A DNA stretch of 64,000 nucleotides from JAUWKC01 sp035529895 (GTDB lineage Bacteria; Planctomycetota; Phycisphaerae; Sedimentisphaerales; Anaerobacaceae), in the NCBI GenBank assembly GCA_035529895.1, contig DATKVV010000014.1, positions 1 through 64,000 of the forward strand, given 5' to 3'. The translations under genes and the position numbers were made by a program. The notes beneath the pieces were generated by a model, which did no database searches, was not told the origin of the DNA, and saw nothing but the letters and a program-made list of their open reading frames with translations. How positions within the stretch are numbered: the stretch's first letter is position 1; every line of letters begins with the position of its first letter. Shown piece by piece: positions 59,841 through 64,000 of this stretch.

Positions 59841-60239
59841 TTGGCAAAACTGGAAGAGGTAAACGTTCTGGCCAGTGAGGCAGACTGGGCCTGGCCGGAG
59901 GCTGTACGTGATATATTCAGGCCCAGAGACGTTAACCTGCTGGTTGCCAGAAGCACCGGTGAGTTTATAAGTATTATCGCACGGCGGCGAATTCATACCA
60001 CAATCGTGGACATAGACTCAGAGGAAGCCGGCGGCCTGACAACAGTAAGGATTATTCGGATGAGTTATCCGCTGCTGCCTTGTATTCTTTTGACAAGCGC
60101 GGCAGGCGAGGAGACACTAAGCAAAGCCCTGCAACTGGATGTCTTCAGCGTTATAGATAAGCCGGTGGATATGGGCGTGTTGCGCGAACAGCTCAACAAA
60201 CTATTCATAAAGAAGTACGATAGCTACATTTTCAAGTAA
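59841..60239 (+). CDS. Stand-alone receiver-domain (CheY-like) protein
   Basis: The 132-residue chain is essentially one receiver domain: EVNVLASEADWAWPEAVRDI, TTIVDIDSEEAGGLTTVRII (Asp of DIDSE is the likely phospho-acceptor), PCILLTSAAGEE (Ser/Thr switch) and DVFSVIDKPVDMGVLREQL (conserved Lys). No output domain follows. The usual acidic pair near the N-terminus is partly replaced (ASEADW). I prefer the TTG at 59841, downstream of the sigma-54 promoter; a GTG at 59688 would lie upstream of it and add 51 unrelated residues. groES follows 131 bases later. The kinase partner is unknown. Confidence 0.65.
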   Translation: MAKLEEVNVLASEADWAWPEAVRDIFRPRDVNLLVARSTGEFISIIARRRIHTTIVDIDSEEAGGLTTVRIIRMSYPLLPCILLTSAAGEETLSKALQLDVFSVIDKPVDMGVLREQLNKLFIKKYDSYIFK

Positions 60240-60370
60240 GCAGGAAACAGGGCCGGTGAAACACCGGCAGGATGGATGTGAGGCAGGCGGGCTTGCCTAT
60301 TCGTGGAATGACAAGATAGAAAGAAACACATAAGAACAAGAAGAGACTATTTTGAAAGGAGCAAGTGCAA

Positions 60371-60661
60371 ATGAAGATTCGACCATTGGCAGACAAGGTG
60401 CTTGTGCAGCGGTTAGAGGCAGAGAACAAGACGGCCGGCGGAATAGTGCTGCCGGACACAGCGAAAGAAAAACCACAAAGAGGTAAAATTGTGAGTGTCG
60501 GCGAGGGCAAATTGCTTGACGACGGAACGCGCAAGAAAATGCAGGTCAAGAAAGGCGATACGGTGCTTTTCACGAGCTATGCCGGGACGGAGATAAAGAT
60601 AGAAGGCAAAGAGTATCTGATCATGGATGAGTCGGATATCATGGCGGTAATTGAGAAGTAG
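60371..60661 (+). CDS. groES: Co-chaperonin GroES
   Basis: The 96-residue protein starts MKIRPLADKVLVQRLEAENK and contains the mobile-loop sequence KTAGGIVLPDTAKEKPQRGK and KGDTVLFTSYAGTEIKIEGK. It caps the GroEL ring. AAAGGAG precedes the ATG at 60371; a GTG two codons earlier is less likely. The groEL gene is 92 bases downstream. No CIRCE operator is present upstream. Confidence 0.96.
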   Translation: MKIRPLADKVLVQRLEAENKTAGGIVLPDTAKEKPQRGKIVSVGEGKLLDDGTRKKMQVKKGDTVLFTSYAGTEIKIEGKEYLIMDESDIMAVIEK

Positions 60662-60753
60662 GAGGTGACCTGCTGTCTAAATTTGATTACTGATTGGTAA
60701 TAATTGATTGCTGAACTACAAATTTACAACTTCGAAATAGGAGAAAGGAAGAC

Positions 60754-62376
60754 ATGGCAGCTAAAAAAATAGCTTTTGGTACCGATGCACGTTCGGCCAT
60801 CCGTGAAGGGGTCAGGAAACTTTCAAAGGCGGTCAAGATTACGCTTGGTCCGTGCGGCAGGAATGTGGTTTTGGAAAAATCGTTCGGGTCGCCCACCGTC
60901 ACAAAAGACGGCGTCACGGTGGCAAAGGAAATTGAGCTGGAAGATTCCTATGAGAACATGGGTGCGCAAATGGTCAAGGAGGTGGCCTCGAAGACATCGA
61001 GTGTGGCGGGCGACGGCACGACGACGGCAACAATCCTGGCCGAGAGCATCTTCGATGAGGGCCTGAAGAATATCACCGCGGGGGCCAATCCGATGCAGGT
61101 CAAACGCGGCATCGACAAGGCCGTCGAGGCAATCGTGGCAGAGCTCCAGAAGATGAGCACTGCCGTCGAGTCAGGCAGGCAGATTGAGCAGGTGGCGACT
61201 TGCTCGGCGAATCAGGACGCCGAAATAGGCAAGAAACTGGCCGAGGCGATGGACAAGGTGGGCAAGGACGGCGTCATCACCGTCGAGGAGGGCCAGTCGC
61301 TGGAAACAACGGTTGAGCTGGTGGAGGGAATGCAGTTCGACAAAGGGTATCTTAGCCCCCACTTTATAAACAACGTCGAGAATATGACGGTTGTGCTGGA
61401 AAAGCCGTATATACTGGTGCACGAAAAGAAAATAAGTTCTGTCAAATCGCTCGTTCCCTTGCTGGAGAAGGTGGCTAAACAGGGCAAGCCCCTGCTGGTT
61501 ATCGCCGAAGAGGTTGAGGGTGAGGCGCTGGCGACGCTGGTTGTCAATAAGTTGCGTGGCGTGCTGCAGGCGGCCGCCGTCAAGGCGCCGGGCTTCGGCG
61601 ACAGGCGAAAGGCAATGCTCAGCGACATCGCGGTGCTGACCGGCGGCGAGGCGATCTTCGAGGACCTGGGAATTGAATTGGAAAACATCGACCTGAATAT
61701 GCTTGGACGGGCCAAACGCATCACTATCGACAAGGACACAACAACGATAATCGAAGGGGCCGGCAGTACGGAAGCCGTTAAAGGCAGGATTGAGCAGATT
61801 AAGGCTGAGATTGAGAAGTCCACGAGCGACTACGATATCGAAAAATTGCAGGAACGGCTGGCAAAGCTGTCCGGGGGGGTGGCGCAGATTAATGTTGGGG
61901 CCGCGACCGAGGCTGAGATGAAAGAGAAGAAAGCGCGTGTGGAGGATGCACTGCATGCCTGCCGGGCCGCGGTGGAAGAAGGGATTCTGCCCGGAGGCGG
62001 AGTGCCCATGCTCAGAGCTTTGCCGGCGTTGAATAAAATCAAATGTGGCGGCGACGAAAAGGTCGGCGTGGATATCGTGCGAAGAGCGGTGGTGGCCCCG
62101 ATCAAGCAAATCGCGCAAAACGCCGGGCTGGACGGCTCGATTGTGGCCCAGAAGGTTATGGACAGCAAAGATAAGAATTTCGGGTACGATGCGCTGCGCA
62201 AGGAATACGGCGATATGATTAAGTTCGGCGTGCTGGTGCCGACGAAAGTCGAAAGGGCCGCACTGCAGAACGGCGCTTCAATCGCTTCGCTGCTGCTGAC
62301 GACAGATGCGATAGTAAGCGAGATTCCTGAAAAGAAAGAAACCCCCGCCATGCCACCGGGAGGCGGAATGTATTAA
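60754..62376 (+). CDS. groEL: Chaperonin GroEL
   Basis: The 540-residue protein has the full GroEL layout: SKAVKITLGPCGRNVVLEKS, the ATP-site VAGDGTTTATILAESI, the apical domain with VEGMQFDKGYLSPHFINN, APGFGDRRKAMLSDIAVLTG, and the C-terminal equatorial block VEEGILPGGGVPMLRALPAL. The tail ends GGGMY, shorter than the usual GGM repeats. It folds non-native proteins with GroES. AGGAG lies before the start. A strong hairpin follows the stop. Confidence 0.97.
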   Translation: MAAKKIAFGTDARSAIREGVRKLSKAVKITLGPCGRNVVLEKSFGSPTVTKDGVTVAKEIELEDSYENMGAQMVKEVASKTSSVAGDGTTTATILAESIFDEGLKNITAGANPMQVKRGIDKAVEAIVAELQKMSTAVESGRQIEQVATCSANQDAEIGKKLAEAMDKVGKDGVITVEEGQSLETTVELVEGMQFDKGYLSPHFINNVENMTVVLEKPYILVHEKKISSVKSLVPLLEKVAKQGKPLLVIAEEVEGEALATLVVNKLRGVLQAAAVKAPGFGDRRKAMLSDIAVLTGGEAIFEDLGIELENIDLNMLGRAKRITIDKDTTTIIEGAGSTEAVKGRIEQIKAEIEKSTSDYDIEKLQERLAKLSGGVAQINVGAATEAEMKEKKARVEDALHACRAAVEEGILPGGGVPMLRALPALNKIKCGGDEKVGVDIVRRAVVAPIKQIAQNAGLDGSIVAQKVMDSKDKNFGYDALRKEYGDMIKFGVLVPTKVERAALQNGASIASLLLTTDAIVSEIPEKKETPAMPPGGGMY

Positions 62377-62395
62377 AAAATCGCGGATGATAACG

Positions 62396-62439
62396 GCGTA
62401 TGGCGGATAAGGAAAAATGCGATACTATCCGCCATACGC
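62396..62439 (+). terminator. 14-bp perfect inverted repeat after groEL
   Basis: GCGTATGGCGGATA pairs perfectly with TATCCGCCATACGC around a 16-base loop, 20 bases after the groEL stop. No T-run follows, but the length of the stem makes it the likely end or processing point of the groESL transcript. It also resembles a REP-type element. Confidence 0.5.
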
Positions 62440-62454
62440 TCCGAAGGCCTGTGA

Positions 62455-62742
62455 ATGAGTTTTAGTTTTTACACGAATGCAATCTCCCAAGCATCCAAAA
62501 AGGTCGCGGCGGGAATATTCGTCACCGGACTGCTGCTGATTGGTTTCGGACTTCTGGTTTACGTTCTGAGAGATTTGTTCGCAATGCTTGCCGCGATAAT
62601 ATTTTTTGCCGCCGGTCTCGGCTGTACTGTCACGGCCGTAAAAATCCTGCTGGCGCAGAGGAGAATTGACAGAATGGCCCGTAACAATTCCGGCGCCTAC
62701 AGGCAAAACGTTCAAATCCACATCGAAGAACACAACGACTAA
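62455..62742 (+). CDS. Small two-span membrane protein
   Basis: A 95-residue protein of unknown function. A short amphipathic N-terminus (MSFSFYTNAISQASKKVAA) is followed by two transmembrane helices at about residues 20-40 and 42-62 (GIFVTGLLLIGFGLLVYVLR, AMLAAIIFFAAGLGCTVTAV), then a basic and polar cytoplasmic tail. GAAGG is close ahead of the start. It may be read through from groEL if the hairpin between them is leaky. No family is recognised. Confidence 0.6.
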   Translation: MSFSFYTNAISQASKKVAAGIFVTGLLLIGFGLLVYVLRDLFAMLAAIIFFAAGLGCTVTAVKILLAQRRIDRMARNNSGAYRQNVQIHIEEHND

Positions 62743-62786
62743 AAGCTCATATCACGAATTCGGCGCGGTCGGCCCACTGTGCGGAA

Positions 62787-63953
62787 TCAGCGGATTTTCA
62801 GGGTAGCCAGCGCAAGAGCGGCAAAGAAAGCGGCCAGCAGCCAGAAACGCACAACAACCTGCGGCTCGCTCCAGCCGGCCAGATGAAAATGATGGTGTAC
62901 GGGGGCGCATCTGAAAAGGCGTTTGCCGCCGGTATACTTGAAATATGTAATCTGCAGGACCACACTGGCTAATTCCATTATGAACACACCGCCGATAACT
63001 AAAAGCAGGATTTCATTTCTCGTAACCAACGCGCCATAACCCATCGCGGCCCCCAGCGGCAGGGAGCCAACGTCGCCCATGAATGTTTGAGCAGGATGCG
63101 TATTGTACCACAAGAAGCCGAGCAGGCTGCCCAGTATTGCCATGTAAAAGACGCTCAGCTCGCCCGCCTTTGGTATGTGCGGCAGCAAAAGATAGCTCGC
63201 CCAGGTGACAGGATTGGTTCGTGCCATCGTCTCGGAAGCGACATAGCAAAGCACGGCCAGGACCAGACTAACCATTCCAACACATCCTGCTGCCAGTCCG
63301 TCCATACCATCGGTCAGATTGACGGCATTACTGGTGGCCGAAATATAAAAAATGGCTATCAACACGAACATCCAGGGAGCCAGCGGCAGACCATATTTGT
63401 AGAACGGCAGCCAGAACAATTTTCCGTCGTCAATGTGCACGAAATCAGCGTACAGGAATCTGGCCACCAGGACGGCCCCGCCGATTTGAAACAGCAGCTT
63501 TTCCCAGGGCTTCAGGCCGTTTCTGCTTCGGTGGCGGGATACGGCGGTGAGCTTCAGCCAGTCGTCAACGCCGCCGAGAATAGCAAACCATATCACCACA
63601 AAAATTGCCTTTTGAACGAAGGGGTTGTACAGTTTTTCTTCGGAATCGTAATCGCAGAACTTTGCCCACAGAAAGGTGCCCGCAAGAACTGAAAGGATGA
63701 TTATCAGGCCGCCCATGGTGGGAGTATTGGTCTTTTCTTTGGTTAGCTCATTCAGAGCGGCGTGGTGGAACTCGGGCCGGTCGCCGATTTTTTTGCGCAT
63801 CAGCCAGCGAATAATCCGCGGACCGATAAAAAGGGCAATCAATAAACTGGTCAGTAGAGCCATCACCGACCGGAACATCACGTTCTGATAGGCGTAGAAA
63901 CCGAGCCTGTGCGTGAAAACTTCGCGAAAATACCATAGCAGATGGTATATCAT
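62787..63953 (-). CDS. mraY: Phospho-N-acetylmuramoyl-pentapeptide-transferase
   Basis: MraY transfers phospho-MurNAc-pentapeptide from UDP to undecaprenyl phosphate, making lipid I at the inner membrane. The 388-residue polytopic protein has the family motifs KEKTNTPTMGGLIIILSVLA, NAVNLTDGMDGLAAGCVGM (catalytic Asp pair), NTHPAQTFMGDVGSLPLGAA and the HHHFHLAGWSEPQVVVRFW block. The length is at the upper end of the family. The start overlaps the upstream gene's stop as ATGA, as in mur operons. The peptidoglycan pathway is therefore present in this planctomycete. Confidence 0.96.
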   Translation of the reverse strand: MIYHLLWYFREVFTHRLGFYAYQNVMFRSVMALLTSLLIALFIGPRIIRWLMRKKIGDRPEFHHAALNELTKEKTNTPTMGGLIIILSVLAGTFLWAKFCDYDSEEKLYNPFVQKAIFVVIWFAILGGVDDWLKLTAVSRHRSRNGLKPWEKLLFQIGGAVLVARFLYADFVHIDDGKLFWLPFYKYGLPLAPWMFVLIAIFYISATSNAVNLTDGMDGLAAGCVGMVSLVLAVLCYVASETMARTNPVTWASYLLLPHIPKAGELSVFYMAILGSLLGFLWYNTHPAQTFMGDVGSLPLGAAMGYGALVTRNEILLLVIGGVFIMELASVVLQITYFKYTGGKRLFRCAPVHHHFHLAGWSEPQVVVRFWLLAAFFAALALATLKIR

Positions 63954-64000
63954 TTCATATCTCTTATCAGGCGCCTTGCTTCACGAGGAAAAGCTCCTTC
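63950..64000 (-). CDS. 3' end of a gene coupled to mraY (probably murF), cut by the window edge
   Basis: The last 16 codons read EGAFPREARRLIRDMK and end in TGA inside the mraY start (ATGA overlap). In many bacteria murF directly precedes mraY; the fragment is too short to confirm identity by sequence. A different reading frame could be the real one, but the coupled stop supports this choice. Confidence 0.4.
   Translation of the reverse strand, partial: EGAFPREARRLIRDMK

Noticed and set aside
60240..60370. CIRCE operator before groES
   Set aside because: No TTAGCACTC-N9-GAGTGCTAA or near match is present.

Overview
The window looks like a chromosomal contig from an uncultured, probably anaerobic planctomycete of the Phycisphaerae / Sedimentisphaerales type. 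Clues are a C-terminal dockerin-like tail on a secreted protein, many secreted PA14, BNR and CAZyme proteins, a MetX-MetW fusion, a TMTC-like TPR membrane protein, and a Gram-negative envelope gene set (OprB porin, LABN protein, MraY). This placement is inferred from gene content only. Most genes are GC-rich; the 47.1-49.4 kb gene is clearly AT-richer.

Layout. 0-3 kb is a gene graveyard: an IS5-type transposase tail, the two ends of one glycosyltransferase separated by an unrelated membrane-protein gene, and a diacylglycerol-glycosyltransferase-like ORF whose 3' end runs in frame into a penicillin-binding-protein KTGT segment. 3-9.7 kb carries an MtfA-like peptidase, ribosomal protein L34 (TTG start, no rnpA after it), an ankyrin protein, a Tat-exported TIM-barrel sugar isomerase, a Myb/SANT-like mini-protein and metX-metW. 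9.7-15.9 kb has a pilin-like protein and a nickel module: nikR divergent from an operon oprB-like porin, cbiM/nikM(-N), cbiQ, cbiO. Next come tRNA-Val, a HAD hydrolase overlapping a probable Re-citrate synthase, tRNA-Leu and a TPR protein. 20-26.6 kb: ribH-nusB-parA behind a long structured leader, a PpiC-type foldase, a lipoyl-less E2-like acyltransferase, an exported O-methyltransferase and an APC permease.

26.8-44.2 kb is a polysaccharide-degradation locus. It encodes a GH78 alpha-L-rhamnosidase, two tandem-duplicated glycosidase-like proteins, three consecutive PA14-bearing proteins (two of them sialidase-like propellers) and a GH62-PL9 fusion. This suits pectin side chains such as rhamnogalacturonan and arabinan. 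44.2-50.3 kb is a repeat-rich island holding a secreted beta-propeller and an AT-rich PrrC/RloC-like ATPase, a candidate stand-alone defence gene. Its borders carry dispersed repeats, a duplicated HAD gene tail and an inverted 18-bp repeat.

50.3-57 kb encodes threonine synthase and an envelope glycolipid set: LABN, a GT39 (ArnT-like) transferase, a phosphatase-fold protein lacking its catalytic Cys, an ArnC/DPM1-like GT2, a ChbG/HpnK-type deacetylase and a MenA-like prenyltransferase. 57-64 kb holds a TMTC-like TPR protein, a receiver-domain protein behind a near-perfect sigma-54 promoter, groES-groEL, a small membrane protein, and mraY coupled by ATGA to an upstream gene cut by the window edge.

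The strongest leads are the gene-fragment mosaic at 0.4-3 kb, the PrrC/RloC-like gene and its repeat frame, the nickel operon with a porin and an ATPase missing its switch histidine, the structured leaders before metX and ribH, the PA14 nested inside another domain, and three proteins with a substituted active-site residue.
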